64,000 nt of DNA from Bauldia sp. (GCA_026126065.1 JAHCJY010000008.1:19829-83828), one strand, 5' to 3'. Shown: positions 46,315 to 55,188, counted from the stretch's first letter. A program made the numbers and translations. Notes: generated from the letters alone by a model not told the origin.

Positions 46315-46959
46315 CTACCCGCCCGGGACGGCCCGGTCACCGCTTTCGCGCAACGCCGCGTCCCTCAGCGCTTCGAACGCGGCGAGGAACCGCTTCTCGG
46401 CCTCTTCCGTCGGCCAGGGTTCGAGCTCGAGCCCGTCGGCGCTGAGGCCCGGCTGACCGAAGAATTTCAGTGCCTCTGCCTGTGCGAAACCGGCCAGCCG
46501 CGTCGCCTCGTGGAAAGCGGCGACGCGGTCGGCCGCCTTGATCGTCGCGGTCACCGACGCCGGCAGCGTCGCCGGCAGCTCGAACCGGCGGTGGATTGCG
46601 GCCAGCAGCCGGTGCTCGACCGCCTTGTAGTCGCCGCCGATCACCGCCTTGAAGGGCGAGATCATGTCGCCGATGACGTATTCGGGCGCGTCGTGGAGGA
46701 GGGCCGCGAACCGCCCGCGGGCGCCGACCTCGCGCGCCGTCAGCTCGACGATGCGGACGACGAGGATCGAGTGCTGCGCGACCGAGAACGGATAGACGCC
46801 GCTCGTCTGCCCGTTCCACCGCGCCACGCGGGCCAGCCCGTGCGCGATGTCCTCGATCTCGATGTCGAGCGGCGACGGATCGAGCAGATCGAGCCGCCGC
46901 CCCGACAGCATCCGCTGCCACGCGCGCGGCGGCTCGGCCGGAGGCTTACGCGGCGGCAT
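46315..46959 (-). CDS. HD-domain phosphohydrolase (YfbR-like)
   Basis: A 214-residue HD hydrolase. Metal ligands are seen in SVAQHSILV, ALLHDAPEYVIGD and IKAADRVAAFHE, an H...HD...D order. It resembles YfbR/COG1896 5'-nucleotidases but has an early RRLDLLDPSPLDIEIEDIAHGL segment typical of a Rhizobiales subgroup. Nine bases separate it from the phosphatase gene. Confidence 0.82.
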   Translation of the reverse strand: MPPRKPPAEPPRAWQRMLSGRRLDLLDPSPLDIEIEDIAHGLARVARWNGQTSGVYPFSVAQHSILVVRIVELTAREVGARGRFAALLHDAPEYVIGDMISPFKAVIGGDYKAVEHRLLAAIHRRFELPATLPASVTATIKAADRVAAFHEATRLAGFAQAEALKFFGQPGLSADGLELEPWPTEEAEKRFLAAFEALRDAALRESGDRAVPGG

Positions 46960-47010
46960 GAGCGACCAGGCGACGAGGGGGTGGGGCAGCGAGAAGCGTC
47001 GGCAACGCGG

Positions 47011-47880
47011 TCAGCTCGCCGCAGCGTCAGGCCAGCCGAAGCGCGCCCAGGCAGGGATGGTGAGATGCAGCGCGACGCCGCCGGCGGTGATGGCGCGACC
47101 GTCGCGCAGCGCGTCGGCCGCGCGGTCAAGCCGGAGCGAGGCAAGGCCGGCGCTGCCGTCCGACGAGCCGAGTGTTCCGACCTCGATGTCTCCCACCATC
47201 ACGGGCGTGCCGGCAGGCGGCAAGGCGGCGTCAGCCGTCACGGCAATCACGCGCCGCCTTGCCGTTCCGCGATGCTCCATGCGCGCGACCACCTCCTGGC
47301 CGGTGTAGCAGCCCTTTCCGAAATCGACCCCGCCGAGCTGGTCCATGTCGGCATCGTGCGGAAAGGCATCACCGAAGGCGAAATCTGCGCCGCCTTCGGG
47401 CACGCCGAGTCGGATGCGATGCGCGTGATAGGCGGCGGGTGTGGTGCGGTCTTCGTCGGGCAGCACCGCGGATGATGTCACCACGGCGCGGAGGCCAAGT
47501 TCCGGGAGGCGCGGGTCGGTCGCAACCAACTCGCCGGCGGGAACGAGCACATCTCCGCCCCATGCCGCGATCACGCGAAGCTCATCCGATCGATCGGCGA
47601 TCTCCACCGCCGCGCGGAGCTTGTAGAAGCCGAGCCGCTTCGCCAGTTCGGCGGCCTTGCCGGCCGCCACGTCGAGGAGGAACCGATCGCCCCCAGCGTC
47701 ATGGACAATGAAGTCGAAGAGGATCTTGCCCTGCGGTGTCAGCAGCCCGCCATAGCCGGCCGTCCCCGGCACGATGCGGCCGACATCGGTCGTGAGGAGG
47801 TTGTGCAGGAAATGGCGCGCATCGGGGCCCCTGACCTCGACCACGCCACGCTCCGGCAACTCCGTCCACGACCGGCCCAT
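47011..47880 (-). CDS. ygfZ: YgfZ/GcvT-like folate-binding protein
   Basis: A 289-residue tetrahydrofolate-binding protein aiding iron-sulfur enzyme maturation (COG0354). The diagnostic motif is KGCYTGQEVVARMEHRG with the functional cysteine. N-terminal VRGPDARHFLHNLLTTDV fits GcvT-like folds. It follows the amidohydrolase by 11 bases; in relatives the equivalent neighbour is usually a dihydroorotase-like gene. Confidence 0.9.
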   Translation of the reverse strand: MGRSWTELPERGVVEVRGPDARHFLHNLLTTDVGRIVPGTAGYGGLLTPQGKILFDFIVHDAGGDRFLLDVAAGKAAELAKRLGFYKLRAAVEIADRSDELRVIAAWGGDVLVPAGELVATDPRLPELGLRAVVTSSAVLPDEDRTTPAAYHAHRIRLGVPEGGADFAFGDAFPHDADMDQLGGVDFGKGCYTGQEVVARMEHRGTARRRVIAVTADAALPPAGTPVMVGDIEVGTLGSSDGSAGLASLRLDRAADALRDGRAITAGGVALHLTIPAWARFGWPDAAAS

Positions 47881-47891
47881 TCCTGCTCCGG

Positions 47892-49397
47892 CTACGAGCC
47901 CGCGACGCGAAGCAGCGGAGCGCCGGCGCTGGCGCCGCTACGGCTCCGGTCGGTGGAGTGGCCGCCGCGGCGCACCCGGGCTTCGATCGGGCGCTCGCTT
48001 GCCCATTCGGCCACCGCGTCGATGTCGTAGAAACGCGTCGCTTCCATCAGCATCCGGCACTCGGTCCAGATATCGCCGTCGACGAGCGGCATGAAGAGGT
48101 CGTGGACGTTGTCGACGCCGAGATAGGTACGGACGCCCGCCTCACGGAGCTTCGGATAGGGCGCGATGGAGTTGTGCAGCGGCGCTTCCATGCCGAGCAT
48201 CTTCATCGACAGCGCCGCCGACGGGCAGATGACGATGCCGAGGTCGGCTTCCTTCACCTTCTCGATGATGCGGTCCTGTTCGCGCTCGTGCTTGGCCGAG
48301 AGCGAGATGGCGTGGATGCCGAAGACGCGGCCCTGCATGCCGTGCTCGATCGTCTTCTGGGCGAGGAGCTCCGTCTCGTTCTCGAGCGGGTTGTTCTCCT
48401 GGTCGATATGGACGTCGACCGGCTTGCCGAGGCGTTTGGCAAGGTCCAGCACCACGTCGAGATGCGCCTCCGGGCGAGGCCGGTCGCGCGAGGGCAGGCC
48501 GCCACAGTAGTCGGCCATCGTGCAGGCTTCGTGGTAGCGCTCGAAGGTCGCGGGATCGAGGACGCCTTCCAGCGGCTGGATGCCGATCTCGAACTGGATC
48601 TTGTCGGCGTAGCGCGCCTTCACCTCGACTGCCGCCCGGATCGGCAGGAGGCCGACGATCGAATCGGCGTCCACCATCGTCCGGCAGTAGGTGACGCCCT
48701 GCGCGATCATCGTCTCGAGGCCGCGGCTGATCCGCTCCACGAGGTTGTCGTGGGTGTAGCTCTGCTTGAGGTAGCGGTAGAGCTCCCACTTCTTCTGCAT
48801 GTCGACCTGGGAGAGGCGGAGATTGTCCCGGGTGATCAGGTAGGCCTTGTCGAAATGGGCGTGGTGGTTGGCGAAGCCGCCGTGCTGGCGCACGAGGTCG
48901 AGGAAATGAAGCCGCAGGTTCCACGGTTCGCTCGGGTCGGCGATCTTGTACTGGAAGGTGCCGCGCTCGACGTCCTTGAGCACCTGCCGCAGCGTCGCGA
49001 TGGCGACATCCGGATCGGTGATCAGCGGGATGCCGTTCTCGATCGACAGCCGGCGAATCGTCCGCGCGTCGGAGCTTTCGTCGTAGTCCTGGTCGCCGGT
49101 CAGGATGTTGACGACGAGGTCGAACCGGTTGTCCTTCAGGAAGGTGAGGATGTTCGGCGGCGCTTCGTCGGCGATCTTGTTGATCGCCGTGCTCTTCACG
49201 CCGTTGGCGGAGAGAAACCGGTGCGTCCCGGGCGTTGCGTAGATGTCGGCGTCGAGGCTGTGCAGCTGGCGGATGGTCGGGAGCAGGCGTTCCTTGTCGC
49301 CGATCTGCCCGGCCGAAATGAGGATCGTCTTCCGACGCTGCCGTGCCAGCAGCTTCAGATTGAACGCAAGCAGTTCGAGTGAGACCGCATCCGTCAT
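47892..49397 (-). CDS. MGS-like domain fused to amidohydrolase
   Basis: A 501-residue two-domain protein. Residues ~20-140 are a methylglyoxal-synthase-like domain: KTILISAGQIGDKERLLPTI, ATPGTHRFLSANGV, NRFDLVVNILTGDQD and IRRLSIENGIPLIT, as at the C-terminus of CarB and start of PurH. Residues ~150-490 are an amidohydrolase of the cytosine-deaminase type: HAHFD (metal H179/H181), PVDVHIDQENN, GIHAISLSA and TYLGVDNVHDLF. The MGS domain usually binds phosphorylated effectors or substrates. The fusion suggests allosteric control, or hydrolysis of a cyclic nitrogen substrate. The ATG at 49397 has GAGGT upstream. Substrate unknown. Confidence 0.8.
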   Translation of the reverse strand: MTDAVSLELLAFNLKLLARQRRKTILISAGQIGDKERLLPTIRQLHSLDADIYATPGTHRFLSANGVKSTAINKIADEAPPNILTFLKDNRFDLVVNILTGDQDYDESSDARTIRRLSIENGIPLITDPDVAIATLRQVLKDVERGTFQYKIADPSEPWNLRLHFLDLVRQHGGFANHHAHFDKAYLITRDNLRLSQVDMQKKWELYRYLKQSYTHDNLVERISRGLETMIAQGVTYCRTMVDADSIVGLLPIRAAVEVKARYADKIQFEIGIQPLEGVLDPATFERYHEACTMADYCGGLPSRDRPRPEAHLDVVLDLAKRLGKPVDVHIDQENNPLENETELLAQKTIEHGMQGRVFGIHAISLSAKHEREQDRIIEKVKEADLGIVICPSAALSMKMLGMEAPLHNSIAPYPKLREAGVRTYLGVDNVHDLFMPLVDGDIWTECRMLMEATRFYDIDAVAEWASERPIEARVRRGGHSTDRSRSGASAGAPLLRVAGS

Positions 49398-49568
49398 GTC
49401 GTCGACCTCTCTTTGTGTGAGCGATCGGCCCGCGCCTGTCGGACCTGCCAACAGGTAGGCTCTGGCGACGACGATGGATAGACCTGCGGCGGGCTTATCG
49501 CCCGCTTTTTCCGCGGCAGGGCGCCGCGGAAAGGCGATAGTGCAATCAGGACAAAGGCGTGAGGGAGG

Positions 49569-49823
49569 CTACTGCAGCGTCCGGCTGAGCGTGAACTCCC
49601 GGTTCCGGATACGCCCCTCGAGGCTTGCGGCCAGTTCCGCCACCGCCTCCTCGCCGTACGAGATGATGAGGTCCGACAACGCCGCGAACAGTGCGGCATG
49701 GGCCAGCACGTCCGATTCGACGCCTTCGGCGACCGCGTCGTCCCATGCCTGGGTGAGATAGGCGAGCGCGACCTTCTTCTGCTCAGCGATCGGAACAGCG
49801 GTCTCGTTGTCAGCTTCGTTCAT
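49569..49823 (-). CDS. Small conserved protein of unknown function
   Basis: An 84-residue acidic, all-helical protein (QKKVALAYLTQAWDDAVAEG, HAALFAALSDLIISYGEEAV) ending in REFTLSRTL. GGGGAGA precedes the ATG. No signal or membrane segment. It seems to be a Rhizobiales-specific family. A TTAA-N7-CTAA box lies about 115 bases upstream. Confidence 0.65.
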   Translation of the reverse strand: MNEADNETAVPIAEQKKVALAYLTQAWDDAVAEGVESDVLAHAALFAALSDLIISYGEEAVAELAASLEGRIRNREFTLSRTLQ

Positions 49824-49938
49824 GTCGATCTCCCCGGGGCGTGGATCGCAAGCCGCGCGAATCTAACATGAATCAGCGGCATCGCCATGTAAGCGTGAAC
49901 TGCCGGTTAACGGAACGCTAAAAAGGCGCCCCGTCGCG

Positions 49939-49955
49939 TTAATGCATCGCTAACC
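49939..49955. promoter_or_regulatory. TTAA-N7-CTAACC box (possible CtrA site)
   Basis: TTAA, seven bases, CTAACC at 49939-49955, and a GGTTAAC at 49905-49911, in the gap before the 84-residue gene. One base off the CtrA consensus TTAA-N7-TTAA. Motif resemblance only. Confidence 0.35.
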
Positions 49956-49979
49956 GAGCCCGTTCTTGACCGGAGCGAC

Positions 49980-50378
49980 TCACGCCGGCGGATTGGCAGG
50001 GGCGGGGGTGCCGTACTGGGTGGCGATTGCCTCCGCAAGTGCGGCGCCGTCGGCACGGTAAAGGCTGATCGCCTCGACCGCCGCCGGCGTGCATTGCCGG
50101 TAGACCGCGGCAAAGCTGGAATAGCCGAGGTTGAAACGGTCGACGAGCTGGGCGTGGAATGCGGTTCCGGGTGCCTCTGCCTCGAGGACCGCGGTCATCT
50201 GGTCACGGTACGGCGACGGCGGATCGCACAGACCCGTGAGGTAGTGGAGGGAGCCGAGAATCTCGGCAAGCCGGCCGAGTTGCTCGGCATACGGCTTCTC
50301 CTGGGCGAGGATCGGTTGCGCGGTCGCCATGCAAAGGACGGCGGCAAGGACAAGGCAGAGGGTCGGGCGTCGCGTCAT
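49980..50378 (-). CDS. TIGR02301-like secreted protein
   Basis: A 132-residue protein with a signal peptide ([26 protein letters not shown]) and a helical domain: [47 protein letters not shown]. The two cysteines fit a disulfide. The pattern recalls TIGR02301, a Rhizobiales family of unknown role, always downstream of a NUDIX gene; here they overlap by 4 bases. Confidence 0.75.
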   Translation of the reverse strand: MTRRPTLCLVLAAVLCMATAQPILAQEKPYAEQLGRLAEILGSLHYLTGLCDPPSPYRDQMTAVLEAEAPGTAFHAQLVDRFNLGYSSFAAVYRQCTPAAVEAISLYRADGAALAEAIATQYGTPAPANPPA

Positions 50379-50791
50379 GGCGCGCGCGCGAGCGCGATTC
50401 GTGTCTGCGGCGTCAGGTTCAGGGCATCGGCCTCGCCGGCGGTGAAGAAAGCCGCTTCCACGGCATCGTCACCGGCCGCGAGCGATCCGCCGTCACGCGT
50501 GGCCGCGAAGGTGACGATGACGAAATGCACGGCGGCTTCGGCCCCCGCCACCGGTTCGAGGATCTCGAACACGCCATGCTCCTCGCCGATTGCTGCGACA
50601 AGGCCGGTCTCCTCGAGGCATTCGCGGCGTGCGGCGTCGCGAAGCGGCTCGCCGAACTCGACGCGTCCGCCCGGCAGGCTCCATTGGCCGGCGTAGGGTT
50701 CGTTGGCGCGGAGGACGAGGAGGACACGCCCGCGGTCGCGGAGGAACACGCTCACTCCGAGCCGTGGCAGTCTCCGGTCTGCGTCCGCCAT
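50375..50791 (-). CDS. NUDIX hydrolase
   Basis: A 138-residue NUDIX enzyme with an intact box [20 protein letters not shown] then TGL (Gx5Ex7REUxEExGU). It begins [20 protein letters not shown]. It hydrolyses a nucleoside diphosphate linked to another moiety; small, simple members include ADP-ribose pyrophosphatases and MutT. Coupled with the downstream secreted gene. Confidence 0.9.
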   Translation of the reverse strand: MADADRRLPRLGVSVFLRDRGRVLLVLRANEPYAGQWSLPGGRVEFGEPLRDAARRECLEETGLVAAIGEEHGVFEILEPVAGAEAAVHFVIVTFAATRDGGSLAAGDDAVEAAFFTAGEADALNLTPQTRIALARAP

Positions 50792-50801
50792 CCCGTCCAG
50801 G

Positions 50802-51062
50802 CTAGCGCTTGCGCGCTCCGCCCGTGGACGCGCCGGGAGCTGCTACCGTCTCCCCGTCGTCCCGGCCGGACCCGGGGGCCCGCTGCGGCGGTGCGGACTG
50901 CATCATCTGCAGTTCGGGGTTGGCGATGTCGCGGTACTGTCCGAGCAGCGCACTCTCGCGCTTCAGGGCTTCGCGGGAGCGGAACGGTCGGTCGATCTGT
51001 GTCTTGGCAGTCACGGGTGCAACTTCGGGCGAATCACCGCCTGATGCGGCGGGCCCCTCCAT
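50802..51062 (-). CDS. Small hypothetical protein
   Basis: About 86 residues, with a conserved-looking centre ([35 protein letters not shown]) and disordered ends. The frame is open to 51272, but the ATG at 51062 or the GTG at 51014 are likelier starts; neither has a good ribosome site. Found near NUDIX genes in Rhizobiales, as I recall. Function unknown. Confidence 0.5.
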   Translation of the reverse strand: MEGPAASGGDSPEVAPVTAKTQIDRPFRSREALKRESALLGQYRDIANPELQMMQSAPPQRAPGSGRDDGETVAAPGASTGGARKR

Positions 51063-51153
51063 TAAGGGGGCGACACCGTTACTCCGAGGTATAGGGCGTG
51101 ACAAGGCGCGGCTGGCATGCCGCCGCGGAATGTCACGCCCCGTGTCGCCGGCG

Positions 51154-52323
51154 CTACCAGCCGCAGCTGCGCGCCGAGAAATCGTCCCACACCACGAGCG
51201 GCTCATCCACGAACATGCAGCCGAACCGCGTTGCGGTGCCGCGCGGACCATCCGGCACGGTCGGCCCGGCAAAGCCCTGGAAGAGAGCGTTGCAGGTTGC
51301 GCGCGTCCAGTCCTGCGGGACGACGATCATGTAGGTGTCCGCAGGCTGCGTATTGGCCGCGAGCGCGCCCCAGATCACGCTGCCGGCGCAGATTTTCACG
51401 CCGCCCGTGTCCGGGTTGGCGAACACCGCGTCGCCGGTGGGGCCGATCGGGCCGATCGGGCCGATCGGGCCGGCGGGACCCACGGCTCCGGGCGCGCCGG
51501 CCTCTCCGGCAGCGCCCCGCTCGCCGGCGGCACCGGCCGGGCCCCGTTCGCCCGCGGGACCCGCAGGACCCCGCTCACCCGCGGGACCTGCCGGGCCCCG
51601 TTCGCCCGCGGGACCTGCCGGGCCCCGCTCACCCACGGGACCCGCCGGACCCCGCTCACCCGCGGGACCCGCCGGACCCCGCTCACCCGCAGGCCCTGCG
51701 GCGCCGGCAGCGCCAGCCTCGCCGGCCGGGCCTCGTTCTCCAGCAGCACCGGCAGGGCCGCGTTCGCCCGCGGGGCCGCGCTCGCCCTGCGCTCCGGCAG
51801 TTCCCGGGGCGCCTGTCGGACCGGTCGGACCGCGGGCCCCGGTGGCGCCGCGCGGACCTGCGGGGCCTTCGGCTCCGGCAGCGCCCGTCTCGCCGGCGGG
51901 ACCGCGCTCACCACCCGGACCCGCCGGACCCGCCGGACCAGCCGGACCCGCCGGACCAGCGGGGCCGGCCGGTCCGGGGACGCCCTGCGGCCCCTGGACA
52001 CCGGCGACGCCCTCGCCCGCCGGGCCTTGCGGTCCGCAATTCGCAATGAGGACTCCGTCGCGCCGCTCGCTCCCCGCAATGAGGTCGACCATGCAGGCCG
52101 GCGGCATGTACGACACCTCGAACCGGAAGACGCCGCGGCCGTCCGCAAGGGCCGTGAACTCGGTCCCGTCGATCGAGACGGTCTGGTCCGCCGCATCCGT
52201 CCGGCCGGCGATGACGAGTTGTCCGCCGGTGATCGTGGCCTGGTTGATGCTGATTTCCGCCAGTGCGGACGACGATCCGGCAACCGCGAGGATCGCGGCA
52301 AGGCCGATGCGGGCGCGCGTCAT
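51154..52323 (-). CDS. Secreted collagen-like protein
   Basis: A 389-residue exported protein. Signal peptide (MTRARIGLAAILAVAGSSSALA), a beta-rich head of ~70 residues (VFRFEVSYMPPACMVDLIAG), then about 190 residues of Gly-X-Y triplets from GPQGPAGEGV to GPIGPIGPTG, much of it the hexamer GPAGER. The C-terminal ~95 residues are a globular cap (DAVFANPDTGGVKICAGSVI, DEPLVVWDDFSARSCGW) with paired cysteines that may trimerise the stalk. It should form a triple helix at the cell surface. The GER triplets resemble integrin-binding GxxGER sites, but also just suit triple-helix stability. Confidence 0.9.
   Translation of the reverse strand: MTRARIGLAAILAVAGSSSALAEISINQATITGGQLVIAGRTDAADQTVSIDGTEFTALADGRGVFRFEVSYMPPACMVDLIAGSERRDGVLIANCGPQGPAGEGVAGVQGPQGVPGPAGPAGPAGPAGPAGPAGPGGERGPAGETGAAGAEGPAGPRGATGARGPTGPTGAPGTAGAQGERGPAGERGPAGAAGERGPAGEAGAAGAAGPAGERGPAGPAGERGPAGPVGERGPAGPAGERGPAGPAGERGPAGPAGERGPAGAAGERGAAGEAGAPGAVGPAGPIGPIGPIGPTGDAVFANPDTGGVKICAGSVIWGALAANTQPADTYMIVVPQDWTRATCNALFQGFAGPTVPDGPRGTATRFGCMFVDEPLVVWDDFSARSCGW
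51538..51993 (-). repeat. Tandem repeat tract encoding the collagen stalk
   Basis: Repeats of an 18-base unit (GPAGER codons) and its 9-base parts, most regular at 51540-51700, then a (GPA)n run at 51915-51965. Both strands are open through the tract because GGN-CCN codons are self-complementary. Length polymorphism by slippage is likely. Confidence 0.8.
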
Positions 52324-52568
52324 GGCTTCTTCCCCCCAAGAATTTCTATCGAGCGCCGGCCCCCTCAGGCAGGCGGGACAGTGTTAACGCTCATCTAGCG
52401 CCGGAACAATGACAGGACTTCGACGACGTCAGGGCCGGCAAGCCTGCTGATGGCCACGGGGAACACGGCACCTTCGCAAGGATATGGAACGGCACATGGG
52501 CCGCCTCGGGCGCCCGTTGCCGGCAGGCGGCCGACGTCACGTTGCGCATCGCCACCCAACCAACAATC

Positions 52569-52597
52569 TTGTCGCCTCGCAGCGAGGACGCTATTTT
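52569..52597 (+). promoter_or_regulatory. Predicted promoter of the cold-shock gene
   Basis: TTGTCG, 17 bases, TATTTT. Transcription would start near 52604, giving a leader of about 130 bases before the coding region, as is usual for cold-shock genes. The 343-base gap 52395-52737 has no convincing gene. Confidence 0.5.
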
Positions 52598-52737
52598 TCA
52601 TGGCGTTCGAGATTTTGGCTCTGCCTTGTCGATCGCTCCTACCGAGCCTCCCAAGTCACCGCTGAGTTCGAAGAGCCGGTCCGAATGTTTCGCACCGGCG
52701 GTTTCACCTCCGGGTGACCGAGAAAGAGGAGGCCATG

Positions 52738-52941
52738 ATGGCCACGGGTACTGTCAAGTTCTTCAATACGCAGAAGGGTTTCGGCTTCATTGCCCCGATC
52801 GGTGGCGGTCCGGACGTCTTCGTCCACGTGACCGCCGTCGAGAAGGCCGGGATGCGGACCCTCGTCGAGGGCCAGAAGGTGAGCTACGAGGTGGTGATGG
52901 AGCGCGGCAAGCCCGCGGCCGGCAACCTCGCACCCGCCTAG
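52738..52941 (+). CDS. Cold-shock domain protein (CspA family)
   Basis: A 67-residue single-stranded nucleic-acid-binding protein. RNP1 is KGFGFI and RNP2 is VFVHVTAVE; it starts [20 protein letters not shown] precedes two adjacent ATGs (52735, 52738), the second having better spacing. It acts as an RNA chaperone. A strong terminator follows. Confidence 0.93.
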   Translation: MATGTVKFFNTQKGFGFIAPIGGGPDVFVHVTAVEKAGMRTLVEGQKVSYEVVMERGKPAAGNLAPA

Positions 52942-52973
52942 TCCGCGCGGGCAGGTGCCCGCACGATCAATCG

Positions 52974-53000
52974 AAAGGCCGTGCTCGCACGGCCTTTTTT
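52974..53000 (+). terminator. Intrinsic terminator after the cold-shock gene
   Basis: AAAGGCCGTGC / GCACGGCC stem with a short TC loop followed by TTTTTT, 33 bases after the stop. Confidence 0.88.
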
Positions 53001-53128
53001 CGTTTCGGGTGTGGGCATACGGCCATGCACCCGCCGGACGGAGCGGCTCGCGCTGGCGGTGTTGGGGACGGGGGCGCTGCCGTGACCGGCGCGGGCGGGC
53101 TCGGGATACCCGTGGAACCGAGGAGCGA

Positions 53129-53205
53129 TGGTCGGAGTGGCAGGATTTGAACCTGCGGCCCCCACGTCCCGAACGTGGTGCGCTACCAGGCTGCGCTACA
53201 CTCCG
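53129..53205 (-). tRNA. tRNA-Pro (anticodon CGG)
   Basis: Read leftward: acceptor CGGAGTG pairs with CACTCCG, then discriminator A and encoded CCA. D-arm AGCGCAGCCTGGTAGCGC, anticodon loop TTCGGGA in stem CACG/CGTG, T-arm GGTTCAAATCC. The length is 77 bases. Confidence 0.95.
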
Positions 53206-53406
53206 CCGCTCGGTGGGCGCCTTATACCGATGGGCCCGGGCAGCCGCAACGCCCCAGGACGACCTTTCGTCGTCCGCAGCGAAAATGGCGCGCCACAACC
53301 GGGTCCCCGCGTCGAACGCCGTGCGCCAACACGGCCCCTGCGCTACGATTGCCCACGCGGAGCGCAGTCGCTACGAAGGCGCGGCGCCGGCGGGCCGGCG
53401 CGGCAT

Positions 53407-53481
53407 TGGGGCGTAGCCAAGCGGTAAGGCAGCGGGTTTTGATCCCGTCATTCCCAGGTTCGAATCCTGGCGCCCCAGCCA
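53407..53481 (+). tRNA. tRNA-Gln (anticodon TTG)
   Basis: Acceptor TGGGGCG pairs with CGCCCCA, then discriminator G and CCA. Anticodon loop TTTTGAT between GCGGG and CCCGT; T-arm GGTTCGAATCC. The length is 75 bases. Confidence 0.96.
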
Positions 53482-53506
53482 ATCTGACTCGCACGCTGGA
53501 GAACCG

Positions 53507-54442
53507 GTGCGCATCGACGTCCACCATCATTTCCTGACCCGGGGCTACCTCGCCGCACGCGAACGCCACGGCATCCGGACCGGACCGGGCTTCGAGAGTG
53601 CGCTCGCCTGGACCCCGGAGGGCTCGCTGGCGCGGATGGACGAAGCCGGCGTCGACGTGGCGATCCTGTCGCACACCTCGAACTGGACGCCCTACGATGC
53701 CCACGAAGCTGGCGACCTCACGCGGGAGGCGAACGATTTTGCCGCGGGGCTCGTGAAGGCGCACCCGACGCGCTTCGGGTTTTTCGCCGCGCTGCCGATG
53801 CCGGATGTCGCCGCCAGCCTTGCCGAGATTGCGAGGGCGTTCGACGTCCTGGGCGCCGACGGTGTCTCGACAACCACCAATTACGGCACGTCGTGGCCAG
53901 GGGATGCGCGGTTCGATCCGGTCTTCGCCGAACTCGACCGCCGCGCCGCCGTCGTGTTCGTCCATCCGCAGGCGCCGGCAGTGGCGCTGGGCCTCGTGCC
54001 GCCCGTGCCGGACGCGACGGTGGAGTTCATGTTCGACGTCGTGCGCTGCATCACCGCGATGCTGTTCCGCGGCACGTTCACGCGGTTCCCCCGCATCCGG
54101 TTCATCTTCACCCACGGCGCCGGCGGCCTTCCGGCGCTTGCCGACCGGATCGACCGCAATGCGAGGCTTCAACCCGCTGTGGCCGAGCGGCTGCCCGAGG
54201 GCGCCATCGCGGCGCTTCGGCGCCTCCATGTCGACATCACCACCAGCACGAGCGCGCCATCGGTCGCAGCGCTCCGCGCGTTTCTGCCCGGTTCGCAGCT
54301 TCTCTTCGGCTCGGACTTCCCGTTCGTTGCTCCGGCCGTCACCGCCAGTGGCCTTGCGGCGTCGGCGTTCACCGAGGCCGAGCGCGCGGCCATCGACTCG
54401 GTCAATGCGCTCCGACTCTTCCCGCGCCTTGCGCGATCCTAG
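53507..54442 (+). CDS. ACMSD-type amidohydrolase (amidohydrolase_2 family)
   Basis: A 311-residue TIM-barrel metal enzyme. The N-terminal HxH is in RIDVHHHFL, a further metal His in VVFVHPQ, and FTHGAGG and LLFGSDFPF complete the site. This is the COG2159 group, whose best-known members decarboxylate aminocarboxymuconate semialdehyde, resorcylates and similar acids; hydrolases also occur. The GTG at 53507 follows GGAG by six bases. It converges with the TetR gene, overlapping 4 bases. The substrate is unknown. Confidence 0.82.
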   Translation: MRIDVHHHFLTRGYLAARERHGIRTGPGFESALAWTPEGSLARMDEAGVDVAILSHTSNWTPYDAHEAGDLTREANDFAAGLVKAHPTRFGFFAALPMPDVAASLAEIARAFDVLGADGVSTTTNYGTSWPGDARFDPVFAELDRRAAVVFVHPQAPAVALGLVPPVPDATVEFMFDVVRCITAMLFRGTFTRFPRIRFIFTHGAGGLPALADRIDRNARLQPAVAERLPEGAIAALRRLHVDITTSTSAPSVAALRAFLPGSQLLFGSDFPFVAPAVTASGLAASAFTEAERAAIDSVNALRLFPRLARS

Positions 54443-55065
54443 CCGGCGCGAAGGCTGAAGCGGCCGATCCGGAGCAGCGATCGCGTCTCGGCCGGCGGCA
54501 TGGCGCCGGCCGGGGAAAGGCCGGCGGCGAAGGTCCGGATCAGGCGGACGAACGAATCCTCGATATTGGCGCCGGTGCCGAATGCACCATTGGCGTCGAG
54601 CGAGACGAAGCCATGAACGATGGCGCGCACGGCGCGGACGGCATGGAGCGCATCGCTCCCCGTGATGCCGAACCCTTCCAGCACCGCCGAGACGACACCC
54701 ACGAACATCCCGCCGGCCGCCTCGATCTCCTGGTCACCGGGCTGCGTCGCCCGGAGCGTTGCTGCGTAAAGGCCCGGGTGTTCGCGCGAGAATCGCCAGT
54801 AGGCTTTCGCAAGCGCCACCAGCGCGTCCTCCTGCGACAGGCCGACCGTGGCATGGATGATGCGGGCGTTCACTTCGCGCAGGCCCTTGAGGGCCACGCC
54901 GCGCTGGATGGCATCGAGGCCGGCGACGTGCTTGTACAGGGAAGGGGGCTTCACCCCGAGCCGCTCGGCCAGCGCCGCCAGCGTGACGGCGTCCATCCCC
55001 TGTTCGTCCGCGAGCGCGGTGGCGGCGTCGATGACGCTTTCGGCGGTAAGTCCAACCCGAGGCAC
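54439..55065 (-). CDS. TetR/AcrR family regulator with WHG-type C-terminal domain
   Basis: A 208-residue repressor from GTG 55065, eight bases after AAGGAGA. The HTH is SVIDAATALADEQGMDAVTLAALAERLGVKPPSLYKHV by pattern (divided here at GMDAV). The C-terminal helices with HAVRAVRAIVHGFVSLDANGAFG are the WHG-domain type. The frame extends upstream to 55176 without good start signals. The target is unknown; the neighbouring hydrolase is convergent rather than divergent. Confidence 0.85.
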   Translation of the reverse strand: MPRVGLTAESVIDAATALADEQGMDAVTLAALAERLGVKPPSLYKHVAGLDAIQRGVALKGLREVNARIIHATVGLSQEDALVALAKAYWRFSREHPGLYAATLRATQPGDQEIEAAGGMFVGVVSAVLEGFGITGSDALHAVRAVRAIVHGFVSLDANGAFGTGANIEDSFVRLIRTFAAGLSPAGAMPPAETRSLLRIGRFSLRAG

Positions 55066-55188
55066 GGGGCGTTCTCCTTCCGCGGTCGGGACCTGCGAAT
55101 CATCGTCGCAGCCCTCGGCTAAAGAGATTAGCCCGAATCGCGGCCGGCGCCACGGGGTGCCGGACCGGGCCGCCAAGGCTCGGGACGG

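Noticed and set aside
51335..52387. A rightward frame that also reads as Gly/Pro collagen-like repeats
   Set aside because: Gly-Pro codons are self-complementary (GGN/CCN), so both strands look collagen-like. Only the leftward frame has a signal peptide, globular ends and regular Gly every third residue.
52395..52665. Small genes of 68-77 residues on either strand before the cold-shock gene
   Set aside because: No start signals, overlapping and compositionally odd; the region is better explained as promoter and leader.
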